A stretch of 64,000 nt of DNA from Heligmosomoides polygyrus polygyrus (GCA_947396885.1 OX377206.1:17169114-17233113), one strand, 5' to 3'. Positions 23,786-34,304 are shown, counted from the stretch's first letter. The notes: generated by a model from the letters alone, not told the origin. A program made the numbers and translations.

Positions 23786-24237
23786 ACTAGTTAAAAGTTC
23801 CGACTCCACCGACAAGACTTCGGTCGAAAATTTTTTTAGCTGAAACTTCGTCTAGGGGTGGGGGAGTTATTTGGGGTGCTAATCACGAATTTGGCATCCG
23901 TTTTTCCTTTTATTCTGGAGTATGGTAGGTTACGGAAGATACGAGTGACAAAGGTAATGGTCACCGATTTCACCCAAACTCCGGCGTAAAACGAAAAACG
24001 GATGTCAGATTCGTGATCAGCACCCCAAACAACCCCCCTAGACGAAGTTTCAGCGAAATCGGTGACCCTACCTGGACCACCCATGTTAACGGTATGGATG
24101 GTCTCCGACCGAATCGTGAAAAACGAATAACAGATTCGTGATCAGCACCCCAAATAATCCCCCCCCCAGGCAAAGTTTCAGCGAAAAGTATTTTTTCGAC
24201 TGAAGTGTTGTCGGTGGAGTCGGAACTTTTAACTAGT
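23786..24237. mobile_element. Palindromic MITE with internal duplication
   Basis: ACTAGTTAAAAGTTCCGACTC at the left is inverted at the right, followed in both arms by CACCGACAA and CTGAAACTT...GGGGTG...AATCACGAAT. A third copy of the arm unit sits in the middle (24001-24070). Flanking GAC may be a 3-bp target duplication. Confidence 0.8.
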
Positions 24238-24329
24238 GACGTTCTTTTTTTTAAGGTGTGCAGTGCTCTACAGGTTGCGGTATAATTTCAAGGAGTAGAA
24301 GGAGCAAGAAACTAAAGGACAGTTCTTTC

Positions 24330-24360
24330 ATTTATTTATTTATTTATTTACTTATTTTAT
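24330..24360. repeat. (TTTA)n microsatellite
   Basis: TTTATTTATTTATTTATTTA. Two other runs of the same motif occur at 26510-26536 and 42177-42204 (the latter in an intron). Confidence 0.9.
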
Positions 24361-24433
24361 TTGTTTCATTTTTTATTTTTTATTTCAAGTGTTTAAGTTA
24401 ATCGAATCTCCTTTGGGATTCGTCATAAATTCG

Positions 24434-24600
24434 GGCGCGTGTAGCGCAGTCGGAGGAGGTGCATGCTGTCGCGGTGGGCAGGTTCCTGGTTCGGATTTCC
24501 CCCCAGCCAACCAAGCATTCCAGGGTCCAAGTCGGTGAATTGGTGCCAAACTTATCTGAGAAGGATAGAACGCACCAACTAATGTTCACTTTCCGTAGGC
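24434..24600 (+). mobile_element. SINE copy, 5' half
   Basis: The head is intact: GTAGCGCAGTCGGAGGAGG (A box) and TTCCTGGTTCGGATTTCC (B box), then TCGGTGAATTGGTGCC. The 3' half is missing. Confidence 0.8.
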
Positions 24601-25797
24601 TAGTTGGAACAAATAGTCATTCCTTCTTTATGATCAAAGTAGCCTCCATTCAGTTATTGACGGCTAGTCGTGCTTTATAAAAAACTCTTAACTATAGAGA
24701 AAAATTTTTTAAGACATGTTTCTTCCAAAATAGTCTTGACTAAATGAGCATGGTATGCTATCCGCCAATTACTTGACTACTGGTGCATCCAAATGCAGGC
24801 TGCATGTCGAAAATATGCAAACCTACCAGAGTCCCTCCCCCTAACTCGTACTGCTTCTAACATTAACACCATAAACCACAATCGCCGTTATTAGTTGACG
24901 GGGACATAACACTGGCGCGGTCCCGCAACGAACGCCTGCATATGGTCCCATGAACTCGTTAAAGAAATGACAAGGTCGACTTTAATTAATACGCTAGTGG
25001 TGAAGCTCTAGCCCTGCATAATATCTCATTTGGAGTAGCTTGGATTTCATTACATACTTCCAAAATAATGCCGCTGTGTTGAAGTTTCTGCAATATGGAT
25101 TGTCGTTGTGATTGAGAACATTCTGTTTGTTCTATCCAAGGAACGGACAGCTGGTGATCCTGTGCTGAGTCACAGTACACGGTCTTCTAAAATTTCGGTT
25201 CTAGTATAGCAAAAATATAGAGGTTTCCAGAGCTATCAGTCAAACCTCCATGTATTTCCAGGTGAGTGTGGTACTAATTCACGAAACGCAGGAATAAAAT
25301 ATCGCGTTGGCGAGAGCGGGACACGAGCCTCAAATTCTGATTTGGGCTGCAAGCGGAACACAGGACCTGCTTGAGGGGTGTTCCACCCGCGGCCAGCTGA
25401 TAGTTTTCGACATTTTCCAGTAATCTGTGGTGTTTGATGAGACATTAGTGTCCATATGGGACATGGACTTGCATGACGAACGAGCTTGTTGGTGTAGTTG
25501 CCTAAATTCCTACGTTACGTCACACTATTAACTATTTTTTCATTGCCTTTTTGTCCGAGTATTTCCTGTTTTTACGTTAGAACGTGCTATAACGTCCTAA
25601 TAGCACGTTCAACTTAACCAGTTGACAAAGCCTTCGGTCTATTTTATCTCTTTTTTCATCATACGCTGGCGGTTCCGCCTCCTCGTCTGCGAGAGCAACG
25701 CCCTTGTAAGGCACGTGCGAATTGACCAATCATAAAGCCGGTGCTGTTGATCTACACTTATGAATGGAAACCGTGGAACTAGCGCAGCGTTACTCTT
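24600..25797. other. No gene recognised
   Basis: A minus-strand stretch at 25250-25420 has SINE-like words (GTGAATTAGTACCACACTC) and may be a very old SINE. Confidence 0.4.
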
Positions 25798-26385
25798 ATG
25801 CTCTCAACTGCTGACATTTACCAAACCAACACTCTCCGTGGACAGCGTCTTGCATTACTGTCGACGAGCGGCGCAGCTAGTTTGTCCGGCTTCATCGAAA
25901 TTTCCATCCCGCAGCGCTGTAAGACGTCGCGTCACCCGCAACTTTCGTCTTTTTCGCGACACTTTTTTGTCGACTATTACGCAACGAGCGGTGAAATCCG
26001 GAATGTCGCGCTTCAAATAGTATTTCCAAGGACGACCCGGCTAAGTGATTCAGCCCACCATTCAAAGTTACCCGCCGTCCGCCGTTCTAACGCCTTTAGC
26101 GAACCGTCTTCGATGATCGGAGATCTTCGGCGGAGTGCACATTGGTTGCACGCCGTCTTTAACGGTTTTGCTATCTGGGGCCTCTGCTTTCCATCTGAAG
26201 GGAACGGTCCCCTTCAGATGAGATTTCTACATGTTCTAAATTATGACCTTCAAGTGTTAGTGTTCATCTTGATGTACTTAGGAGTAGATTTAGAACAGTA
26301 TAATTCATTTATTGGTTTGTTCGATAATTATTGTCGTTTTTCATATTTTCAGCGTGAATTTATTTATATTAACAGCATTCGATAA
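25798..26385 (+). other. Long open frame, 195 codons, coding status doubtful
   Basis: The longest single open stretch outside the transposons and the 257-codon frame inside the MULE-like element. A second frame (25760-26020) is also open. The first half is CG-rich and the last third AT-rich, which argues against one natural exon. A perfect stem of about 11 bp (CATCTGAAGGG / CCCTTCAGATG) sits inside at 26191-26219. Confidence 0.2.
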
Positions 26386-26389
26386 GTTC

Positions 26390-27079
26390 ACAAATTCCGT
26401 GTTCGAAGAAGCCTTGATTTTTAGAAGAGAAGTACTGATGCAACTCGTTTTAACAGCTTTATACAATAAAATATGTCAATAATGCTCTCTTTTGTTGTCT
26501 ATTTTTAAGTTATTTATTTATTTATTCATTTGTTTATTCCTTACAAGGACAACCATGCAAAACAAAAACAAAGCAAATGTTTCTCTAAGCATAATCTAAA
26601 GTCATTGCAAACAAAAACAAAAAACAAGCATCAAGCATTAGCAAATGTAAAGAGCGTCATTAGTAAAAACAACGTTTTGCAATGTTGAAGAAGGTAGTGT
26701 AAAGTCTACCTTTTAAAATAATATGTAATAACGTAAGGTAAGCAATCACTACTGCACAATAATATACAGCTGATGCCATCTATGCGAAAAAATGACGTTA
26801 ATTATCGAACAACCCAATGGATCACAGTTCCATAGAGAATATTTAGGCTTTGTAAAAACTTCTCTTATTCTTCAAACGTCGATTTCAATTAGATGCAATG
26901 TAGATGCAATCAGCCTTTAATTAGTTGTTTAAAAAAAAGTTGTTGGCCTGCTCTCTACGTCTATCTATAGAAAACCACACTTTTGCTCTGATTGTCGGAA
27001 GTCGATATGTCCTCAAAATAATGGCGCATTATCTCGGTGCACCTCATGCTTTCATTAAAGTATAAAGATAAAGGAGAAG
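26390..27079. other. AT-rich, no gene recognised
   Basis: A (TTTA)n tract and A-rich stretches with repeated AACAAAAACAAA; no exon seen. Confidence 0.5.
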
Positions 27080-27990
27080 GTACGACGTTGAGCAAATCCT
27101 GTTTGAATAGCGCCACGCATTCTATATGCTGCAATGGAGGTGGTTAACTTAATAGCCGACGGACAAGTCGGAATTTTTTAGAATCTCTCCCAGACAAGTC
27201 TGCTAGCAGTTCACTTTATACTTCCGACGACGAACGACGCGACGGCTTGTAAAGTGGCCAGATTGATCGGGGGCAGACATAACTCCAACGTCGCGCGAAC
27301 CCCCCCCCCTGGCGTCGCGCACGGTGCGCGACGAAATTGGACGAGTTGTCGCGGTCCCACGCTTCCGACGGCTAGAAACGCTTCCTACAGGGACATGCGG
27401 CACGCCTTTGCCTTATTTCAACGTTTCTTGGGGATGGTATATGGATGTGGTTTCAATAGGGTGATCAGCGACAGTTTATACAGGAATCCCGGTCATGTAG
27501 ATGGTTTCTAGCGTCAGTATTTGCCATCTGCAACTTCTTCAGTCAGTTTTTACCCGTGATTATGGCTACACTACGGAAAAAGGTCAATATCACCCATTCT
27601 CGGATCAATTGTCCTACTGCAGACTGTTGCTTACCACATTCTGTGGGATCTTAAGTTCCTTGCTAGAAATGTGGTCTGGGAGCTTAAGCACTTTCGTGCC
27701 CCGCGGCTAGCAATACGGCACCGAGCGCACGTCCGCGTTTCAGCGCCGCGACGTTGCACGCGGCTAGCGCGCGACGTCGCGTTCGAGTTAGGTCCTGGAG
27801 CCCGGATTGATCGATCGCGTCACTCAACCATTATGACCACTGCATAGTGTCGCGTCGCTCGGCGTCGAAGTGTATACGGTGCCTCACTCCGTTCGGATGG
27901 AAGGTTGGACTGGTTTGGGCGGCAAATTCAAGCGAAAAGCCTGGAATCGGGTGCGCGCGACCTGCGGTGCCTCGTCTTGCTACTGTACCA
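27080..27990 (-). mobile_element. SINE copy split by a DNA element
   Basis: The SINE runs from ACGACGTTGAGCAAATCC to CCCAGACAAGTCTG (27204) and resumes at ACTCCGTTCGGATGGAAGG (27886), ending with the head near 27985. The 669 bases between are a TIR element. Possible TSD TTCATTAAAGT / TTCACTTAAATGT. Confidence 0.72.
27212..27880. mobile_element. CG-rich TIR element inserted in a SINE
   Basis: ACTTTATACTTCCGACGACG at the left and, inverted, ACCGTATACACTTCGACGCC at the right match over about 32 bases, ending CGACGCGAC. The interior has a perfect hairpin CGTCGCGCACGGTGCGCGACG near 27315 and no transposase. Confidence 0.7.
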
Positions 27991-28635
27991 CGCACCCTTC
28001 ACTTAAATGTAGGCACAATTATTGGTGATACATGAAGCGTAATTGCGGTTTTGAGTTGGCAGAGCGGTAGCTCGCAGAATATTCATGAAATTTCCTCCAC
28101 ATTTGCTATACGTTGTACGATTTGTAATCGTTATCATATTGTTCGCATTGCTTATGCTTGTAAACAGATGGCTGTTTTCGTGCCGTTTTTTGACGCCGGG
28201 TTAAGATAGAGTGTTGTCTATGGCCGAAATAAATAATCGCTTCCTCTTCGTTTCCTGTAACTCCGGGATGCGACCCAACTCGCATTGGCATGGACCTTCT
28301 ATGCATGTGGATAGCTAACACTGAACTATCCACGCTTGAGACTCTTGTTCTAAGGGAGTACGATGTCTTCTATTCGAATTGTTCTTCAGTACACAGAAGT
28401 TGAAAATATAAACCGTCAATACATATTCTCTTAGCACGAAACTCGGTTACCATAAATGTTTTAAGAGTTCTTCTATAAGAGCTTGAAAGTATCTGCTCTT
28501 GAAGCAATTTCAGAACTGGGGAATTTAAGCGCTTAGTTTGAACATTCAAGCCCTCTATGTTTCATCTGAACGATTCACTTGCTCATCGACGTGCCATCTC
28601 AAGTCATAGACGCGTTCGAACGATGCTTTTCGGAA

Positions 28636-28690
28636 ACAAAGTACGTGGCGCATCCCGTAAGCGATAGGTTGACGCCGTCCTTTGTCTATA
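28636..28690 (+). mobile_element. SINE 3' fragment
   Basis: GTACGTGGCGCATCCCGTAAG, then GACGCCGTCCTTTGTC, the family 3' end with its tail start. Confidence 0.5.
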
Positions 28691-28994
28691 TTCTTGTTCT
28701 GGGTCTCAACCAAGTGCCTTAAGCTGCTCTTTTGGCCATTTTATTACCACTGTTTTGTAACTACCTTTTCAGATGTCAGATGTCAAGTTCAACTTAACAA
28801 GCTGTAAAAGGTGCCAACAAGGGAAACAGTGGGCATCAAAGGTGATATATCATTTTATTTAGTAATATTTATTTACATATTTAGTAATATTTAATAATAG
28901 TAATATTTTATTATTTGCTAAATAGTACTGTATTATTTAGTATTATAGCACATCTATATTAACCATGTCTGTTCGGTAGAAAACTGTCCAGAAA

Positions 28995-29215
28995 AAATAC
29001 CATTGAAAGAGCTACCGGACTTTTGGTCGACCCTAATAAAACATTTGTGTATGACACAACTCAAGCTCTTCTGTATCTTTTAATTGCAAACTGAACTCTT
29101 TCATAAAAATTACAATTGAAAGAGCTACAGGACTTTTGGTTCACCGTAATTAGTATGACCCAACGCAAGCTGTTTTGGATCTTTTAGCTGCAAACTGAAC
29201 TCTTTTATTATGTGG
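28995..29215. repeat. Two-copy tandem repeat, about 110 bp unit
   Basis: ATTGAAAGAGCTACCGGAC / ATTGAAAGAGCTACAGGAC and GCAAACTGAACTCTTT recur in order at 29002 and 29112. Confidence 0.85.
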
Positions 29216-29984
29216 TAAACATTATGTTAGCCAACTGCTTGCTCCACTGTAGGTCTTTCAAATAAAAATTCTGGAAGTGATCCCAGCAAATAGAAGAGAA
29301 TGCGTTAGCGTCGCTAGGTCATTTCCGTCCTCCATGAGTTCTTGTGTGTTTTTCGTCGCAACAGAAACACTACATTTCGAGCTTCGCTTGCATTATCTAC
29401 CACCTCCTTCTGATTCCCATAGATCTCCGATTTGCTCTTTATTCGTGCCCATGTCCGCAATCAGGCTTCGCGCTATCATGGCGGCCAAAGCCGATCTATA
29501 GTTCTAACGCGATGCCCAGATACTGTAGACGGCGATCGTTCCCTGGTCATAAACAAACGACTCCGGGCTCATCTATGGATCGGTGCGAATTTATGGAATT
29601 TCCTGAGAACGTCGGTCGCTCATTTGCAGACGACTTTTCAAGGTGTCGGTTGTGTCATTGAGCCGATGACAGCGTCAACTACTCCGATCTGGCACTCAAC
29701 TTGTAATAACAAGCAGTAAGTCAGCGACGAAGACGCAGGGAGTGTGTGATGTGGGGAGACGGGCAGAGACCCGTTCTGGTGCATTTTCCCCGTACATGTC
29801 TGGTTTTGATCGCGCGTCATTACTATTAGCCGTCTAACAACGAGAGAATTCAAGCCTTCCCCCCGCCATCGTCCGTCGCGCATCGCCACACCACCACAAA
29901 CACTGGACAGCGACTGGTGTTCCATTAATTGACTCCTTGCCATCGCTTCACTTCCTCACTTCGGAGCGGATCTCTTTCAAAGCT

Positions 29985-30090
29985 TAGAGCTGTAGCGCAG
30001 CGAGCAGCCGGCCTACCTCGTCGATTTCACACCAGGCACATTCCGGTTGGGTTGCTTTATGGTCGCTGAGTTGGTTTCGAACTCGTGCGG
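29985..30090 (+). other. tRNA-like sequence just before foldback A
   Basis: AGCTGTAGCGCAGCGAGCAGC resembles an A box and GAGTTGGTTTCGAACTCG a B box. The spacing (about 65 bases) is long. It may be a worn SINE head. Confidence 0.4.
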
Positions 30091-30613
30091 AAGAGCAAAC
30101 CCTGATTTCTATGTTGGTTGGCTCGTTCGTGTTTCCTGTTGAAAATCAAGGTGCGCATTATTTCGTTACAGTCTCACATGGAGGTGATATAACCAAGGAT
30201 CTAACAGCTTCATATAACTTAGTTCTTACAAGGAGAGCCTCCAGAGTGGCGGTGAGTTTTTACGATGCAGTTTTTACAGGATGTGGGGGTCCCGTGTGGG
30301 GAGTCCAAGACCATAGTTGCTTTTTTCGGAATGCACTTCTGTGGTCGGAAAAAAACCGTGTGGACGCGTGAGCGCGAAGTTCATGGTGCCCTGCTGTCAC
30401 CCAGCCCGATGTGGTCACCAGTGTTTTTGCACACATCGGATCGCTATTATTATGGGCTTGCGTGATCGCAGGAGTCAGTTGTGCACAATCAACGCTTTTA
30501 GTATTTAAGCCTAGCCGTTCTGGGCTTTCATTTGAGTTACCTCTCAATGGATCGTATTTGCATTATAGCATTCTATTGGATCGTTAACATAAAAACATTA
30601 AGTAACTATTGCT

Positions 30614-30911
30614 GGGGCGCGTGTAGCGCAGTCGGAGGAGGCGCGACTGCCGCGTGCACCCGATACCAGGTTCCTGGTTCGGATTTCCCGCCCACGCCAA
30701 CCAAGCCTTCCATCCCTCCGGGGTCGGTGAATTGGTACCAGACTTGTCTCTGAAGGATAAAGCACTGACTTGTTCATCGGCTGACCACCGCAAGTCATTG
30801 TACGGCCAAATACGCATTCATGTCGCCTCCACGACATCCCGTAGAAGTAGAATGCGCTGGCGCATCCCAGAAGGGATTGAGTAACGCCGTCCTTTATCCT
30901 TTATCCTTTTG
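30614..30911 (+). mobile_element. SINE copy, full length, best reference copy
   Basis: A tRNA-derived head with A box TAGCGCAGTCGG (30624-30635) and B box-like GGTTCGGATTTCC (30676-30688). The body follows, then the tail CCTTTATCCTTTATCC. A 9-bp duplication ACTATTGCT flanks it (30605-30613 and 30912-30920). It sits in the loop of a foldback element, so it inserted after that element formed. Confidence 0.92.
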
Positions 30912-31390
30912 ACTATTGCTAACAAGGATAATCAACAATTATGATATAGAATTATGAAACATTTAAAACATAATCGCTTATCATACCAGCAGCATCTTAC
31001 AAACGGTAGGGACGAACAATCTTCCTCTCCCTGACACACGACGCCGTTTTAGAGCAACTCCAACTGCAATCTCTCTCCTTGTAAGTGGAGTGAAATCACG
31101 GTCGAACGCTGACAGAAGTCGAGCGACGACACGTCCGAGTGGAAAGGACATTTTATTTTTAATGTTAAATTTTTACCGACATCAGACCAAATTCATACTT
31201 ACCTCGTGAAGTTTATGTGCTTGTATGCATTTACGGTATCGTTGCAGACCTGACAGTGCAAATAAGATCCATTGAGAGGTAACTCAAATGAAAGCCGAAA
31301 AAGACTAGGCTTAAATACTAAAAGCGTTAATCGTGCACAAATTGAGTCCTCATGATCATGCATGCCCATAATAATAACGATTCGATGTGT

Positions 31391-31480
31391 GCAAGAAAAT
31401 TAGCGGCGCAGGGGACCGAACCACCAGACCCGCTTGGTGCACCCAAAGGGCGACCAATTTACCACTACGGCAACCGACCA
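31391..31480 (-). other. tRNA-like module in right arm of foldback A
   Basis: On the minus strand, TTGCCGTAGTGGTAAATTGG precedes GTGGTTCGGTCCCCTGCG by about 35 bases. It is absent from the other arm. Confidence 0.5.
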
Positions 31481-31663
31481 CATCCGTTCGGGTGGCAGCA
31501 GGGCGCCATGAAGTTCGCGCCCACGCGTCCACACAGTTTTTTCCGACCACAGAAGTGCATTCCGAAAAAAGTAACTATGGTTTTGGACTCCCCACACGGG
31601 ACCTTATATCCTGTAAAAATTGCATCGCAAAAGCTCACCGCCACTCTGGAGGCTCTTCTTGTT

Positions 31664-31876
31664 AGATGGATGTTTCATTGCGATTAAAACTCTTCCGCCA
31701 GGCCGGATTCGACCGTCTGCTGACAGGTGATTGCCACTAGGAAGTTGCAGTGGATTTACTGCTCGGTCAAAGAGCGTTGGTCATGTAGTGCACAGCACAG
31801 CTGCCCGGAAAACAGAAGGTGCGGGTTCGAGTCTTGCCTGGCGCAAGAGTTTTGATCGCAACCAAACATTCATCTG
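31664..31876. mobile_element. tRNA-headed foldback MITE, next to foldback A
   Basis: Left arm GGATGTTTCATTGCGATTAA then AACTCTTCCGCCAGGC; right arm, inverted, GAATGTTTGGTTGCGATCAA then AACTCTTGCGCCAGGC. The right arm contains a T-arm-like GCGGGTTCGAGTCTTGC. Its left end overlaps the right end of element A by the word TTGTTAG. Confidence 0.75.
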
Positions 31877-31940
31877 ACAAATTTTCTTATCAATAACAGC
31901 CGCGGGCTTAAGCAAAAACGGAAAAATATATTTTATTGTT

Positions 31941-32095
31941 TCAATACTGCTGTGCCAAAGGAGGTTCTAAGGTGGATCAGTTTAGGGCTTCACTTTTAGG
32001 CCTCTGAAGACAACGAACAGGTCGAATCGTTAGGCCGCTCAATAAACAGATTCACATTTTAACCTCGTTTGCTACAGCAGTATTGACACACAAAG
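31941..32095. repeat. Hairpin repeat C, copy 1
   Basis: CAATACTGCTGTGCCAAAGG at the left pairs with inverted CAATACTGCTGTAGCAAACG at the right. GGTGGATCAG / TGTGAATCTG also align. The stem-loop is about 150 bp. Confidence 0.7.
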
Positions 32096-32398
32096 AAAAT
32101 ACCGAGCTTTTACGAATAGAGAACTTGGAAAATACAATTTAGTGTTCTTTTTCATTCTAGGTCTCTTAGCCGTCCTATACTAAGAATAACATCTCTTTTT
32201 TGAGACATTTCGATACTACAAAAGATCCTTCTGGAGTGTCCCACGGGAAGTTTAAAAGATCTGTGCGGTGTGTCCTGGAGTCGCAAAATACGTACCTTTC
32301 CAAGAAGCAACCTCCAGCAGCCATGCGAGGAGAAACTCGTTGCAGTTTTTTTTCTTGAGCAACCTAAGAGCAATTGATAGGTGTGTATACGACCTAAC

Positions 32399-32640
32399 CT
32401 GGGCGCCTGGTAGCGCTGTGGTAGCAGACGCAGTCTCTCGGGTGTAGACGAGTCTAGGTTCGTGGTTCGAGTCAAGAGGTTGGTGAATTGGTTGGTTCAG
32501 GACTTGTCTGGGAGCGGCAAACAACTGAGTTGTCAATCAGATGACCATCCCAAGTCATTATATGCCAAAGACGTATCCACATTTTCTCCACGAATCCTAT
32601 ACTTTGGGATTCGCGGCGCATGCCATAGGTAAGTTGAATG
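32399..32640 (+). mobile_element. SINE variant with different head
   Basis: GGGCGCCTGGTAGCGCTGTGG (A box), GGTTCGTGGTTCGAGTC (B box), then GGTTGGTGAATTGG and GTCATTATATGCCAAAGACG as in the main family. It may be an older subfamily; the 36.7-kb copy is alike. Confidence 0.75.
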
Positions 32641-32811
32641 AAAATTTTGCCTTTTATCCGTTATTTGCACTTTAACTTAACTTTAACTTCAAACCCGACA
32701 TACCCAACTATGCATGAATTTGTGCCTTGATAGGCCCGATCCCAAACCATTCCTGGACGAATGCGCTCCTTGCAGTTGCGTTCGTGCCATATATTTTGCG
32801 TAATGGATAAA

Positions 32812-32890
32812 GGATAAAGAGTGGATTAGCCATTTCCCTTGCGGGATGCGCCGCGCACTTCTACTTCTCCGACTGCGCTACCACGCGCGC
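32812..32890 (-). mobile_element. SINE copy with large internal deletion
   Basis: The tail end (GGGATGCGCCGCGCACTTC) is joined directly to the head end (CTCCGACTGCGCTACCACGCG). About 200 internal bases are gone. Confidence 0.75.
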
Positions 32891-32901
32891 ACCCTTTCCA
32901 T

Positions 32902-33198
32902 TAAGGATAATAGGATAAAGGACGGCGTTACTCAATCCCTTTTGGGATGCGCCAGCGCATTCTACTTCTACGGGATGTCGTGGAGGCGATATGAATGCGT
33001 ATTTGGCCATACAATGACTTGCGGTGGCCAGCCGATGAACAAGTCAGCGCTCTATCCTTCCCAGACAAGTCTGGTACCAATTCAACGACCCCGGATGGAT
33101 GGAAGGCTTGGTTGGCTTGGGCGGGAAATCCGAACCAGGAACCTGGTATCGGGTGCACGCGACAGCCGGCGCCTCCTCCGACTGCGCTACACGCGCCC
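32902..33198 (-). mobile_element. SINE copy, full length
   Basis: Intact from GGATAATAGGATAAAGG to the head. A 12-bp duplication CACCCTTTCCAT (32890-32901 and 33198-33209) flanks it. It inserted right next to the head of the deleted copy at 32812. Confidence 0.9.
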
Positions 33199-33209
33199 AC
33201 CCTTTCCAT

Positions 33210-34080
33210 ATGTGGCATAAACTCACGAATGTAGTTTGACAAACGGTAGAAATTCATTAGAATACGTTTCCTTTGTAGCTACGCATTTCCGCGATTAAGT
33301 GCTTTCAAGAGTGGTTGAATAATGTTCCGCATCTCATTGTGGGCTGGCGGACCTGCCTACGGGAAACCAATCCAATAAAAACCAGTAACTACTTGAAAGG
33401 TTTTTCAAAACTCTTCCTTAAGTGGAAGCTAAATGAGATTACTGCTTACCCAGAGTTGACCGGTTTGTGGGAAAAATAGTGTTTCTTTTTTACATCGAAC
33501 GGAATAGGAGAGGAGTTGAACATCGATCTTTAGATTAAGTTACAGAGTTCGTTGCTACATATGTGATAACAGATAAAAGCATAAAGAAGCATAGTTGATC
33601 TGACTGAGATAAGCCACACACTATATTTCTACGGGAATATCGTGGAGACAAAAGCAAATTTTGAGTCCATATCGCCTCTTCCGACCTCGCCAGCACGAAG
33701 CCAAATTAGGAGACAATCGTCGTAAATTTGTGGTCCATTGTTCTGAAGCTTTCTGAACATGTGAGGTAGGCCCACTGATAGACTGATTCACTGAATTTCT
33801 TAGAAGGGAGTTCCAAAGTTCTTGCAGTACACGCCGTTGTACGGGGTCTGCAAAACGCAGCAAAGTTTCTTTGTGTGATATGTACTACACAGTCTCTCTT
33901 GAAGAGGTGTAGCTTCCCAAAGAGTGAACGGTCTAGGCTTTCCTTTCCGGTAATGTAGAGGACGTGCACTCTACCTTTCGTCACCTCTGCCTGTCTGCCT
34001 GCACCCTCCTCCCCCTCATCTCCAACTTGATGTTTCAATACATTTCTTTGAGATTGGAACGGCTGATATACAGTCTATAT
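33210..34080. other. No gene recognised
   Basis: Minus-strand frames at 33621-34038 (80 and 110 codons, overlapping) have mixed composition and no known motif. Confidence 0.35.
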
Positions 34081-34304
34081 GTTGTTACGGGATGTTTGTT
34101 GTGATCAAAGCTCTTGCGCCAGGCGGGACTCGAACTCGCACCTTCTGCTTTCCAGGCAGCGATGCCACGCCTTACACCACCGGGCTGTTTGGCCGCAAGA
34201 AAAATCCCCTACAATCGAGGCGTAACACACTCACCCAACATCACTGGTTCTAGTCCCCCGCCTGGCGCAAGAGTTTTGATCGCAACTAAACATCCAGTAA
34301 CAAC
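34081..34304. mobile_element. tRNA-headed foldback MITE, best copy
   Basis: Terminal repeats GTTGTTACGGGATGTTTG and inverted GTTGTTACTGGATGTTTA, then TTGCGCCAGGCGGG in both arms. The left arm read on the minus strand (34112-34192) can fold as a tRNA: acceptor GCGCCGG-type pairing, T arm with TTCGAGT loop, and an anticodon stem CTGC/GCAG with loop CTGGAAA. An apparent GGA anticodon without a long variable arm is not a credible tRNA-Ser. Confidence 0.82.

Larger units (their letters stand above)
27995..29984. other. No gene recognised
   Basis: Contains the 110-bp tandem repeat and an AT-rich tract at 28855-28960. Three overlapping plus frames and one minus frame at 29277-29943 cannot be told apart. 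Confidence 0.4.
30226..31665. mobile_element. Foldback element A with tRNA-like segment in one arm
   Basis: Left arm about 30226-30566; right arm about 31254-31664, inverted. The arms match closely from GAGCCTCCAGAGTGGCGG inward through GGAATGCACTTCTGTGGTC to CATTTGAGTTACCTCTCAA. The right arm has about 85 extra bases (31391-31480) that hold B box-like GGTTCGGTCCCC and A box-like TGCCGTAGTGG on the minus strand; the left arm lacks them. The unique interior (30990-31150) is related to element B. A SINE has inserted in the loop. Confidence 0.85.

Noticed and set aside
32846..33257. Several frames of 60-124 codons on both strands
   Set aside because: They lie in SINE copies; near-identical peptides recur at every SINE.
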